Source: Campylobacterota bacterium (GTDB taxonomy: Bacteria; Campylobacterota; Campylobacteria; Campylobacterales; Sulfurovaceae). From it: a stretch of 32,412 nt of DNA. The translations under genes and the position numbers were made by a program. The notes under the pieces are model-generated. The model saw only the letters and a list, made by a program, of their open reading frames with translations, ran no database searches and had not been told where the DNA came from. The stretch spans positions 1 to 32,412 of the forward strand of contig WGAM01000059.1 of the NCBI GenBank assembly GCA_015494795.1. The letters are read 5' to 3'. Positions 1 through 9,780 of this stretch are shown here, in pieces. Positions within the stretch are counted from its first letter, which is position 1, and every line of letters begins with the position of its first letter.

Positions 1-681
1 ATGTAGTATAGCATCATCTCTTAGGTCTATTGGATTTTTAGGAAGAGTTGTATCTCGATTTGCCTCTTTTGCACTTCTTATATCTAGCAGAAGTGGAAGA
101 ATTGGGTGAGAGTATGGTGTTGTAAATAGAGATATAACTCCTCTATCTAATAGTTTTTTATAGTATGGAAGTATAATTTTAATAAAATCTATTAAAATAT
201 TAAATAGATACTCTTTATCTAATTGAGTATATCTATCTTTTTTAATAAAATCTTTTAGCTTCTCTTTTTTTAGATAGACTCCACACCAAGAGAGCATAAA
301 TAGTACCTCTAAATTAATAAACTCTATATCACTCAATAAATCAAACTCTAAAAGCTCTTTTAACCTATTATTTATAATTAGATTACTATTTATTGCTTTA
401 ATTACCTTAAGTATATCTCTCTTATCTTTCTCATCAAGTTGATGAGGTTCTCTTATCCATAGAGATAAAAATCTATCTCTAAGAGGCTCTTTTTCATAGA
501 TTTTAATCTGCTCTATAAGAGTAGCTGTTAAATTAAAAGTAGCTCTACTATTAGTTTTTTCAATAAGATATGGCATATCAAAATAGTCTTTTATAGCATG
601 TAGAAATACCCAAGGCATATCTATTTTTTCATCTCTAATATATAGTGGTTGATGCATATGCCAAAAGAATTGTATCTGCAT
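1..681 (-). CDS. Glycoside hydrolase family 57-like protein (N-terminal part; runs off the window start)
   Basis: Minus-strand frame from ATG at 681..679 is open to position 1; begins MQIQFFWHMHQPLYIRDEKIDMPWVFLHAIKDYFDMP, the typical GH57 N-terminus. Overlaps the AAA gene stop (TAATG). Confidence 0.85.
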   Translation of the reverse strand, partial: MQIQFFWHMHQPLYIRDEKIDMPWVFLHAIKDYFDMPYLIEKTNSRATFNLTATLIEQIKIYEKEPLRDRFLSLWIREPHQLDEKDKRDILKVIKAINSNLIINNRLKELLEFDLLSDIEFINLEVLFMLSWCGVYLKKEKLKDFIKKDRYTQLDKEYLFNILIDFIKIILPYYKKLLDRGVISLFTTPYSHPILPLLLDIRSAKEANRDTTLPKNPIDLRDDAILH

Positions 682-2414
682 TATATCTTAAATCCCATAC
701 TTATATCTCTATCAAAACTACTACCAAGCTCTTTTTCAATCTCTTCTAAAAAATCTCTCATAGTAAAGAGAGACTCCTCTCTTACAGCCACCTTATATGC
801 TGTATTTCTAATAATAAGATTTATCTGTCCACCTGTTAACTCATATTTTGCTAACTTATCTATTATAAAATTCTCTTCATAATCTGCATTCTCTGGTAGC
901 ATAATCTGCCATAACCTAACTCTCTCTTCTAGTTTTGGCTTTAAAAACTCAATCTTATAGTTAAATCTTCTTGAGAAAGCCTTATCAATATTATCTAATA
1001 GATTTGTAGTGGCTATTAAGATACCATTGAATTTTTCTATCTGCTCTAAAAATATATTTTGCATCTGATTATGCATCTTATCTGCACTACTACCGACCCC
1101 TTCTGTTCTGCTACTTAAAAATTGGTCTGCCTCATTTAAGAGTAGTATAGGCTCAACTTTTGCCTCTCTACTTAATCTCTTGAAATCATCAAATATCTTT
1201 CTTACATTCTTCTCACTCTCTCCAATATACATAGAGAGTATCTTAGAGCAGTCAAAACTTAAAAGTGGTCTCTTTAGTGTTTTTGCAAGACTAATAGCAG
1301 TCATTGTTTTACCTGTTCCTGCTACTCCATAGAAGATAATTTTAGCATCTATATCTTTTCTCTTATCTCTAATACCCCACGCTTTTAACTTTGCAAATAC
1401 ACTCTTATCTAACTGTTTAATAATAGTTTGAAGTATCTCTTTAGTTTTTGGGTTAAGAACAACATCATTAATATCTGTTGTTGGCTTTATAAGCTCAAAT
1501 ATCTCCTGCTCGTCTACCAACTTATCAAGTTTTAACTTAGTTACCTTTTTACTCTTATTAGGGTGTATAATATTTTGTAGAATATCCTCTTGTAGATAGA
1601 AAGAGCGACTAATCCCTCCAAAGACATTTAATATCTCTTCATAGTCTATTATCTCTTCACTAATTAGTTTAGAGCCATCTTCAAGCAGAGCCCTATTTCT
1701 AATCTTATCATACTCATCAATAGATATAAGCTCTATGAGACTATTCATATCTCTTAACTGCCCCTCTCCTCCTGAATACTCCTCTTTTAATAGAGCTAAA
1801 AATATCTTCTGTTCTCTATCGTCAAGATTTTTCTCTCTAAAAAACTGCTCTACTACAATAGGCTCTTTAGTGATATTTAGTCTCTCTTCAATCCGTTTAT
1901 TTAATAGAATAAGTTTATTTTTAAGTCTAACTAAATTCAGAGAGCTATCTGTAAATCCATTTTTAACAATAGACATTTTATGTAGAAGCTCTATCACATC
2001 AAACTTATCTTGTAGATACTCTAAATGGTCTGTATATGGTTTTACCTCTGGTAGAGATACCTCCATAGAACCCTCTTCAAGTAGTCTAAGCAGACTAACA
2101 CTTGGAGCTACTGCTGTATTTAAAATCTCTAATTTAGATACATCTTGCATCTTAATCTGTCCAAAGCTAATCTGTACTAACCAACCTAAGTCTATAACTC
2201 TCTTGACAACATAGAGATAGTTTAGATACTCATACCCCTTTGAGCTAAAACACTCTTGTAGAATATCTAATACACTAATCTCCTCTATCCCTTTGACAAA
2301 CTCTCTGCATACAAACTGCAATACCTTTGCCTCTTCTGGAGAACACTTTAAATCTTTATATATTAAAGCCTTTTTAACATTTTTTACCTCTATGAAATCT
2401 ATGAGATGTTTCAA
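681..2414 (-). CDS. AAA+ ATPase (SpoVK/COG0464-like)
   Basis: 577 aa ORF; Walker A GVAGTGKT; Walker B-like ILLLNEAD; ATTNLLDNIDKAFSRRF sensor/arginine-finger region. Confidence 0.85.
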   Translation of the reverse strand: MKHLIDFIEVKNVKKALIYKDLKCSPEEAKVLQFVCREFVKGIEEISVLDILQECFSSKGYEYLNYLYVVKRVIDLGWLVQISFGQIKMQDVSKLEILNTAVAPSVSLLRLLEEGSMEVSLPEVKPYTDHLEYLQDKFDVIELLHKMSIVKNGFTDSSLNLVRLKNKLILLNKRIEERLNITKEPIVVEQFFREKNLDDREQKIFLALLKEEYSGGEGQLRDMNSLIELISIDEYDKIRNRALLEDGSKLISEEIIDYEEILNVFGGISRSFYLQEDILQNIIHPNKSKKVTKLKLDKLVDEQEIFELIKPTTDINDVVLNPKTKEILQTIIKQLDKSVFAKLKAWGIRDKRKDIDAKIIFYGVAGTGKTMTAISLAKTLKRPLLSFDCSKILSMYIGESEKNVRKIFDDFKRLSREAKVEPILLLNEADQFLSSRTEGVGSSADKMHNQMQNIFLEQIEKFNGILIATTNLLDNIDKAFSRRFNYKIEFLKPKLEERVRLWQIMLPENADYEENFIIDKLAKYELTGGQINLIIRNTAYKVAVREESLFTMRDFLEEIEKELGSSFDRDISMGFKI

Positions 2415-2439
2415 TAATTTATCCTAAAATTCTATTTTT

Positions 2440-3660
2440 CTATCTTCTCTTTTTCCCTGCAATCATAAGTCTTAAGGCATTTAATTTAATAAATCCCTCT
2501 GCATCACTCTGGTCATATACATTATCCTCTTCAAAAGTAGAGTGTGCTTCTGAAAATAGAGATTTTTCTGACTCTCTACCAACAACAACTACATTTCCCT
2601 TATAGAGTTTCAGTCTAACAGTTCCTTCAACATCCTCTTGTGTCTTATCAATAGCCGATTGCAACATCTCTCTCTCTGGTGACCACCAATATCCATTATA
2701 TATTAGACTAGCATATCTTGGCATAAGCTCATCTTTTAGGTGTGCCTCTTCTCTATCTAGTGTAATAGATTCTATGGCTCTATGTGCTTTTAACATAATT
2801 GTTCCACCCGGAGTCTCATAACAGCCTCTAGCTTTCATTCCTACATAACGGTTCTCTACAATATCAATTCTACCGATACCGTGCCTATTTCCATACTCAT
2901 TTAGAGTTTTTAATATGGTAGCAGGTGACATCTCCTCTCCATTGATAGCAATAGGGTCACCCTTTTTATAACTAATAGTGATATATTCTGGCTCATTCGG
3001 AGCATCTTCTAGTGAGTTTGTCCATAACCACATAGCCTCATCTGGCTCAACACTTGGGTCTTCTAAAATTAAACCCTCATAGGAGATATGTAGAAGATTG
3101 GCATCCATTGAGTATGGTGACTCCTGCCCCTGTTTTCTCTTTGCAATATCTATACCATGCTCTTTAGCATAGGCTAATAGCTTCTCTCTTGAGTTTAAGT
3201 CCCACTCTCTCCAAGGAGCAATTACAGTTATATCTCCATTTAATCCTAAATAGCCTAACTCAAATCTAACTTGGTCATTTCCCTTTCCTGTTGCTCCATG
3301 GCTAACAGCATCTGCACCTCTCTCTTTTGCAATCTCAATCTGTTTTTTAGCAATTAGAGGTCTAGCAATAGATGTCCCTAATAGATACTCTCCCTCATAG
3401 ATAGCATTTGCTCTAAACATAGGAAATACAAAATCTCTAACAAACTCCTCTTTTAAATCTAGGATAAATATATTCTCTGGTTTGATACCCATACTTAAAG
3501 CTTTCTCTCTTGCAGGTTCAACCTCTTCACCCTGCCCTAAATCTGCTGTAAATGTTATAACCTCACAACTATACTCATCTTGAAGCCACTTTAATATAAT
3601 ACTTGTATCAAGACCTCCAGAGTAGGCTAATACAACCTTTTTTACCTCTTTTTTTTTCAT
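2440..3660 (-). CDS. argG: Argininosuccinate synthase
   Basis: 406 aa; [20 protein letters not shown]-terminus, [31 protein letters not shown]. Confidence 0.97.
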   Translation of the reverse strand: MKKKEVKKVVLAYSGGLDTSIILKWLQDEYSCEVITFTADLGQGEEVEPAREKALSMGIKPENIFILDLKEEFVRDFVFPMFRANAIYEGEYLLGTSIARPLIAKKQIEIAKERGADAVSHGATGKGNDQVRFELGYLGLNGDITVIAPWREWDLNSREKLLAYAKEHGIDIAKRKQGQESPYSMDANLLHISYEGLILEDPSVEPDEAMWLWTNSLEDAPNEPEYITISYKKGDPIAINGEEMSPATILKTLNEYGNRHGIGRIDIVENRYVGMKARGCYETPGGTIMLKAHRAIESITLDREEAHLKDELMPRYASLIYNGYWWSPEREMLQSAIDKTQEDVEGTVRLKLYKGNVVVVGRESEKSLFSEAHSTFEEDNVYDQSDAEGFIKLNALRLMIAGKKRR

Positions 3661-3705
3661 ATATATATGCCTTTTTTATTTTTGAGAATTTTAGCATAAA
3701 AGTTA

Positions 3706-4356
3706 TTATCTAGCACTTTTTAATATCTCCATAATCTCATCTATATGATTATTATAATAATCTCTTTCATTATATATTAAATAGAAATCTCTTATCATAG
3801 GACTATTTTTAATTCTAGCTATATATAAATCTCCCCTTTTTAGCTCATCTTTAATTGCAATTTTAGATACAATTGCTACTGTTGGATTTTTTATATTTGG
3901 TTTTGACCACTTAACAGACTGAATTGTAGCAGTAGCATTATAAATTTCAGTAATAGATTTAAAATCTTGATATGAGAGATTAAATTTTTTTAAGAAATTA
4001 GATATAGCTACTCTAGTAATAGAATTAGGATTTCTTGCAATTAATCTATAATTTTTTATCTCATCTGCTCCTATCTCTTCTGGAATAGGTGTTTTTGAAC
4101 AAATTATAAGTTCATCTTCTAACCACTTTCTATAGACTAAACTCTTATCAAAGATAGGAGTTTCAATTAAGCCTATATTATATCTATTGCTCTTAACAGA
4201 TTCAATAATTTTATCACAACTTGTTATATCTAATTTAACCTTTTTTTTAAGTTTTGAAGATATATCATCAATAGGTTTTCCCGGTAATATGTGTGAACCT
4301 ATTGTATATGAAGCACCTAACTTAAATATATTTACCCTATCAATATCTATAATCAT
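3706..4356 (-). CDS. Stand-alone LysR-type substrate-binding (effector) domain protein lacking an HTH
   Basis: 216 aa; FKLGASYTIGSHILPG and NIGLIETPIFDKSLVYRKWLEDELIICSK match the LysR effector-domain pattern; no N-terminal HTH in the ORF or in the ~75 nt upstream. Confidence 0.75.
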   Translation of the reverse strand: MIIDIDRVNIFKLGASYTIGSHILPGKPIDDISSKLKKKVKLDITSCDKIIESVKSNRYNIGLIETPIFDKSLVYRKWLEDELIICSKTPIPEEIGADEIKNYRLIARNPNSITRVAISNFLKKFNLSYQDFKSITEIYNATATIQSVKWSKPNIKNPTVAIVSKIAIKDELKRGDLYIARIKNSPMIRDFYLIYNERDYYNNHIDEIMEILKSAR

Positions 4357-4429
4357 TAGTTTCCCTTATTAATGTTATTTCTATTAATTATAGTTTGTTA
4401 AGGCTTTAGATTAAATAAATATTATTTTT

Positions 4430-6064
4430 TTAAATATACATATTTTTATAATATTCGTCTGCCATTCTATCAGAATTAAAATATGGATATATATCTCTCA
4501 TTGAATTTTTTATCATTTTTAACCACTCATCTTGATTATTATAATATAGTGGAATAATCTTATTCTCTAAAATATCCATCATACTGTTATAATCTTCTCT
4601 ATCTTGAGTCTCAATATCCAAATTTGGATTAGCTGGAATAATAAAACTATTTACTCCATCAACACTAAATTCAGGCATCCACCCATCATTAATAGAGAAA
4701 TTTATAGCCCCATTCATACTAGCACTCATTCCACTTGTTCCACTAGCCTCTCTTGTAATTCGAGGAGTATTTAACCAAATATCAGCTCCTTTTTTTAGTA
4801 TAGCAGATAACTCAAGCTCATAACCTAATAACATAGCTATATTATCATAATCTAAAGAGAAGTGGTGAAGCTCATTAAAGATATGTATAGCATTCATATC
4901 AAATGGATATGGCTTTCCTGCCCATATAATTTGAACTCTCTTATCACTATTGGTTATTAATCTTTTAAATCTCTCTATATCATAAGTTAGTAAATTAGGT
5001 CTCTTATACTCTGCAAATCTTCTTGCCCATACAATAGTTAATACATTAGGGTCAAAAAGTTTTCCTGTCTGATTGGCTACAACTTTAAATAGAACTTTTT
5101 TAAGATGTTTTTTTCTTCCAACTATCTCATAATCTTCATCTGTATTAAAAAAGTGTAAAAGAGAGTTATCAGCCCAATATTTTCTATTTTGTGCATTTGT
5201 AATAGAGATAATTGGAGATATATTAGAGTAGCCACTCCACATATCATTAGATACCTCTCCATGAAGTTTAGATACACCATTAGCTATTTTAGATACTCTT
5301 AAAGCTCCAAGTGTTAAAGAGAAGTTATCATCTTCTATCTCTGTTATCTCTCTAACCTCATCTAAACTTAAATTAGCAAAAAATCCCATATTTTGAAGTT
5401 TATGGATATTATGCTCTTCATTTCCAGCCTTTTCTGGCGTATGAGTTGTAAATACTATATGTTCTCTTAACTCCTTTTGAGATGGATACTTTTTATATAA
5501 CTCAAAAGCTAAGGGTAGAGCGTGTCCCTCATTTAGATGATATATATCTATATTTTGATTTAATGCCTCTAAAACCTTTACACCTCCAACACCTAAAACA
5601 GTCTCTTGTGCTATCCTTGTATCTTCATAGACATCATATAATTTATGTGAGATGGTTTTTGCTAAGTAGTCATTTTTATCATAATCTGTTGTTAAAAATA
5701 TTATAGGTGCTGTTCCAAATATCTCTGGTTTTAGTAGTAGAGCTTTTACATATACAGGGTGATTATTTATATTTAGTTTAACTTCAATATTTAAATCTTC
5801 TAAAAAGTAGTATCTTTTTCGTATAAAGAGTGCTTGTAAATCTTTATGTTTATCTCTAGCTTGGTCATAATAACCATAACTCCAGAGCATTCCAACACCA
5901 ATAATATTTTGACCTAAATCATAAGCACTTCTCATATGAGAACCACTTAAAAAGCCTAGTCCTCCTGAATATACTTTAAGTGCTTGGTCAATAGCAAACT
6001 CCATAGAGAAGTAGGCAACTGACCTTTTATACTCATCTTTTATTTTATAGGTATGCAAATTCAT
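4430..6064 (-). CDS. glgP: Alpha-glucan (glycogen/maltodextrin) phosphorylase, GT35 family, short form
   Basis: 544 aa; AYFSMEFAIDQALKVYSGGLGFLSGSH; YHLNEGHALPLAFEL; PLP-region EASGTSGMSASMNGAINFSINDGW. Confidence 0.93.
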   Translation of the reverse strand: MNLHTYKIKDEYKRSVAYFSMEFAIDQALKVYSGGLGFLSGSHMRSAYDLGQNIIGVGMLWSYGYYDQARDKHKDLQALFIRKRYYFLEDLNIEVKLNINNHPVYVKALLLKPEIFGTAPIIFLTTDYDKNDYLAKTISHKLYDVYEDTRIAQETVLGVGGVKVLEALNQNIDIYHLNEGHALPLAFELYKKYPSQKELREHIVFTTHTPEKAGNEEHNIHKLQNMGFFANLSLDEVREITEIEDDNFSLTLGALRVSKIANGVSKLHGEVSNDMWSGYSNISPIISITNAQNRKYWADNSLLHFFNTDEDYEIVGRKKHLKKVLFKVVANQTGKLFDPNVLTIVWARRFAEYKRPNLLTYDIERFKRLITNSDKRVQIIWAGKPYPFDMNAIHIFNELHHFSLDYDNIAMLLGYELELSAILKKGADIWLNTPRITREASGTSGMSASMNGAINFSINDGWMPEFSVDGVNSFIIPANPNLDIETQDREDYNSMMDILENKIIPLYYNNQDEWLKMIKNSMRDIYPYFNSDRMADEYYKNMYI

Positions 6065-6128
6065 ATCTCTCCTTTAAGTTTTAATTTTATATAGCTTAAA
6101 ATTTTAACTCAAAAAAGAATATTAAACC

Positions 6129-7166
6129 TTAATCATATATTTTCGACAAGAAATATTGATAGACCTCTTTAGCTTCATATAAAGAGAAAGTAAATTTTTC
6201 ATTTAATTTACTATCTTTTATTATAGGAGTTGAGAGTAAATCTTGAATTTTATTCATAAGTTTTTCTGTATCTTTCATAGTCTCTACTGATGTTGGGTGA
6301 TATGTCTCATAATCATCTTTAAAACCCTCTACATGTAAAATTCTAGCGAGTTTTCCATTCTGCTCATCTAATAGATACTTATAATCTTCAAGAGTTGGAA
6401 TTAACTGTTTTATATATTCATCAATTTTTTTAATTTCACTCTTACTCTTTTGCTGTTTTGTTAAATAATTATGAGAATTTTCATATATATGATTAGCAAT
6501 TTTTAAATTTTTACTCTCTTTTATAGAAACATATACTTTATATATTAAAAAACCTAAAATTAGTGCAGATATTCCAACAGTCGCTTCTCCTGCTATAACA
6601 TTACCCTCTGCCCCTGTCATACCTCCACCAATCCATGTAAATATTTTATTTATAGTCTCATTATCTGGAATTTTGGGTGGTTGAAGTTGAAGTTTTATTC
6701 CAAGATTAGAAATAGCAAGATATATCCAACCAACTACTACTAATAGCATAGTTAAAAGTGATAATATAAATCCAATAAATCTACCTGAACTTATATTTTT
6801 AAAAAAAATATCATCATCTGTATCATCTAATACATCATCTAAATATAGTTCAAAAGGTTCATTTGAATTTTTTTTATTGTAGTTATAAGAGGCTTTCTCT
6901 AATAATATTTGACTTTTAGTAAAAGTTGTATTTAAAAAGCTATTTTTAATATCTTGAAGTCTATCTATATCTTTATATACACTACCTGTTATAGTTTCAA
7001 TCTCTTTATTTGCCTTTGAGACAATCTCTTGAGATTTTTCCATTAACTCGTTAGCCTGTTCATTTTTACTTTTAAAACTTTTTATACTCTTATTAATAAT
7101 GAAACTATCATTATCCTCCACTTCAGAAGTATCTAATTTAGAATTTTTCTCTATATCCTCTAACAT
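6129..7166 (-). CDS. Uncharacterised membrane protein with coiled-coil flanks and two predicted TM segments
   Basis: 345 aa; hydrophobic segments FIGFILSLLTMLLVVVGWIYLAI and GISALILGFLIYKVYVSI; Lys/Glu-rich helical regions; no recognised domain. Confidence 0.7.
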   Translation of the reverse strand: MLEDIEKNSKLDTSEVEDNDSFIINKSIKSFKSKNEQANELMEKSQEIVSKANKEIETITGSVYKDIDRLQDIKNSFLNTTFTKSQILLEKASYNYNKKNSNEPFELYLDDVLDDTDDDIFFKNISSGRFIGFILSLLTMLLVVVGWIYLAISNLGIKLQLQPPKIPDNETINKIFTWIGGGMTGAEGNVIAGEATVGISALILGFLIYKVYVSIKESKNLKIANHIYENSHNYLTKQQKSKSEIKKIDEYIKQLIPTLEDYKYLLDEQNGKLARILHVEGFKDDYETYHPTSVETMKDTEKLMNKIQDLLSTPIIKDSKLNEKFTFSLYEAKEVYQYFLSKIYD

Positions 7167-7216
7167 TCCATATCCTTTTATAGATTAATTTATAATAATT
7201 ATAACATATAATTCAT

Positions 7217-8509
7217 CTAAAGAGATATAATTGCTCTATAGGCTGTATCTATCATCTTATCTATCTCTTCATAAGTAATAATATATGGAGGCATAAAGTA
7301 GATAATATGACCTAATGGACGAAGTAAAACCCCGTTATCTAATCCATACTGATATACTTTTAATCCAATTCTCTCTTCTGGACTATAACCCTTTAGCTCT
7401 ATGGCTGTTATCATTCCTCTCTGTCGTACCTCTTTTACATTTTTTAACTCTCTAAATCTCTCTACTTTTTCTAAAATATATTCTGACTTTGCTCTATTCT
7501 CTTCCAATATATCACTATTTTTAAATAAATCTAGCGTAGCTAGTGCTGAACTACAAGCTAATGGATTTCCTGTATAGCTATGTGAGTGCAAAAATGCTTT
7601 ATAGTCACTATAATCACAATAGAAGGCATTATATATCTGATTGGTTGTCATTACTACTGCTAGAGGCAGATAACCCCCTGTAAGCCCTTTAGATAGTGTC
7701 ATAAAATCTGGTGTAATATCTGCCTGTTCAGAAGCAAACATACTTCCTGTTCTTCCAAACCCTGTCATAATCTCATCTGCAATAAGATGAATACCATACT
7801 CACTACATAGCTCTTTAGCTAATTTTATATATATTGGGTGATACATATGCATATATCCTGCCCCTTGTACTAAAGGCTCTATAATAAAAGCTGAAATCTC
7901 TCTACCTCTTTTATCTAAAATTCTTTTAAGCTTTTCTATTGCAACCTCTGCACTACTTATAGTTTGGTCTTCTGGTACAGGTGTCTGAATAGAGCTTATA
8001 AGTAGAGGTTTATAAGTATCTTTATATAACTCAACATCTCCAACACTTAAAGCTCCAATAGTCTCACCATGGTATGAGTTTGTTAAAGATAGAAATAGAG
8101 GACGATTTTCACCTAGATTTTTATGATAGTGAAAGCTCATCTTTAGAGCAACCTCAATAGCACTTGAGCCATTATCTGCAAAAAATACCTTATCTAACCC
8201 TTTAGGGGTAATCTCTACTAATCTTTTAGCTAGTTCAATAGCTGGTTTATGTGTAAATCCAGCTAATAGAACATGCTCTAAGGTATCTAACTGCTCTTTT
8301 ACTTTTTGTGATATATAGCTATTTGTATGTCCAAAGATATTAACCCACCATGAGCTTACGGCATCTATATATCTATTATCTTCAAAATCATATAGATATA
8401 CCCCTTTTGCTCTCTTAATTGGGATAAGTGGAAGAGTCTCATGGTCTTTCATCTGTGTACATGGGTGCCATATATATTTTAAATCTTCCTCTGCTATTTT
8501 ACTATTCAT
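7217..8509 (-). CDS. bioA: Adenosylmethionine-8-amino-7-oxononanoate aminotransferase
   Basis: 430 aa; IWHPCTQMKDHE N-terminus, YIDAVSSWWVNIFGHTN, LIADEIMTGFGRTGSMFA, SKGLTGGYLPLA (PLP lysine). Confidence 0.95.
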   Translation of the reverse strand: MNSKIAEEDLKYIWHPCTQMKDHETLPLIPIKRAKGVYLYDFEDNRYIDAVSSWWVNIFGHTNSYISQKVKEQLDTLEHVLLAGFTHKPAIELAKRLVEITPKGLDKVFFADNGSSAIEVALKMSFHYHKNLGENRPLFLSLTNSYHGETIGALSVGDVELYKDTYKPLLISSIQTPVPEDQTISSAEVAIEKLKRILDKRGREISAFIIEPLVQGAGYMHMYHPIYIKLAKELCSEYGIHLIADEIMTGFGRTGSMFASEQADITPDFMTLSKGLTGGYLPLAVVMTTNQIYNAFYCDYSDYKAFLHSHSYTGNPLACSSALATLDLFKNSDILEENRAKSEYILEKVERFRELKNVKEVRQRGMITAIELKGYSPEERIGLKVYQYGLDNGVLLRPLGHIIYFMPPYIITYEEIDKMIDTAYRAIISL

Positions 8510-8871
8510 TATTTTTCTCCTTTTTTTTCTATATTAACAACTGCAATAGCAAATCCTCCATCATGAGCAATGGATATTGATGAGGTTTTAATCTTATGTA
8601 TCTTTTTAGCACTCTTGGTTAATTTAAAGTGTGGAGCATTTTTTTTATCTTTATATATAATAATATCATGAAAAGATAACTCTCTACCTATCCCACACCC
8701 TAAAGCCTTAGCTACTGCCTCTTTTCCTGCCCAATATCCTGCTATACTTTCGACTCTTTTTAAAGAGTTTTTTTCATCTTGAGTTAAAAATCTATCTAAA
8801 AATTTATCTCCAAACTTCTCTATTGATTTCTCTATTCTACTAATTACCACTATATCTGTTCCAACTCTCAT
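8509..8871 (-). CDS. acpS: Holo-[acyl-carrier-protein] synthase
   Basis: 120 aa; MRVGTDIVVISRIE, RFLTQDEKNSL, YWAGKEAVAKALGCGIG, SISHDGG-like SIAHDGGFAIAVV. Stop overlaps bioA start (TAATG). Confidence 0.95.
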   Translation of the reverse strand: MRVGTDIVVISRIEKSIEKFGDKFLDRFLTQDEKNSLKRVESIAGYWAGKEAVAKALGCGIGRELSFHDIIIYKDKKNAPHFKLTKSAKKIHKIKTSSISIAHDGGFAIAVVNIEKKGEK

Positions 8872-8928
8872 AAACTTATTCTATCTAATTTTTAGGTAGA
8901 ATAAATAAAAATTTGAAAAAAGAGTTAT

Positions 8929-9720
8929 ATGGAAAGTTTTTTTGCATTTATCGGTTCTCCATTTGTAGCATTTATAAAGAATATGGAGAGATTTGGCTCT
9001 TTTATTATATTTCAACTAAAACTTATACCTCTATCTCTTAAGAGACCATGGAGAGTTAAGCAGATTTTTGAGCAGTTAGAGGTTATTGGAGTTGGTACAA
9101 TAGCAGTTATATTCTTAACAGCCCTATTTACAGGTATGGTTGAGGCTGTTCAACTCTATCAAGGTTTTAGTAAATTTGGAGCAGAGAGTTTTATGGGATA
9201 TACTATATTTATCTCTATAACTCGTGAGTTAGGTCCAGTTTTTGCATCTCTAATGGTTATATCTCGTGCCATCTCCTCTATGGCTGCTGAACTTGGAACT
9301 ATGAGAGTAACTGAACAGATAGATGCTATTGAGACTCTAGCAGTCGATTCTAAAAAGTATCTTTTAATTCCAAGAATTATTGCTACCTCTCTATCTCTAC
9401 CTATGTTAGTTATCTTTTTTGATTTTATATCAAATCTTAGTGCATTTTTAATATCGTGGCTTATGTTGGATTTAAATCCAGTAGGATATATTGATACGAT
9501 TAAACAGCTTTTATCCTTTTCAGATATAGGTACAGGATTAATTAAAGGAGTTGTATTTGGATATTTTATAGGTTCAATTGGAGCTTATATTGGATATTTT
9601 ACCTCTGGTGGTGCTAAGGGTGTGGGTATTTCTACAACTAAAGCAGTAGTCTTAGCATCTATTACAATTTTTATTGCAAACTATTTTCTATCTGCTATAT
9701 TTATGATTTTAAATTGGTAA
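8929..9720 (+). CDS. mlaE: MlaE-family ABC transporter permease
   Basis: 263 aa polytopic protein; TRELGPVFASLMVISRAISSMAAELGTMRVTEQIDAIETLAVD is the MlaE/permease signature. Confidence 0.9.
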   Translation: MESFFAFIGSPFVAFIKNMERFGSFIIFQLKLIPLSLKRPWRVKQIFEQLEVIGVGTIAVIFLTALFTGMVEAVQLYQGFSKFGAESFMGYTIFISITRELGPVFASLMVISRAISSMAAELGTMRVTEQIDAIETLAVDSKKYLLIPRIIATSLSLPMLVIFFDFISNLSAFLISWLMLDLNPVGYIDTIKQLLSFSDIGTGLIKGVVFGYFIGSIGAYIGYFTSGGAKGVGISTTKAVVLASITIFIANYFLSAIFMILNW

Positions 9721-9780
9721 ATATATCTTAAAATTAAAATATATTTGGGTATATTCACTAAAAAAATAGCAAGGTTGTAG

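Noticed and set aside
649-882. Plus-strand ORF 77 aa
   Set aside because: Antisense to the AAA ATPase and GH57 starts; low-complexity Ser/Leu/Ile composition expected from antisense of this codon usage.
1735-2214. Plus-strand ORF 159 aa
   Set aside because: Entirely antisense to the AAA ATPase gene; no recognisable domain.
4187-5706. Plus-strand ORFs at 4187-4372 and 5482-5706
   Set aside because: Antisense to the LysR-like and glgP genes, short, no domain.
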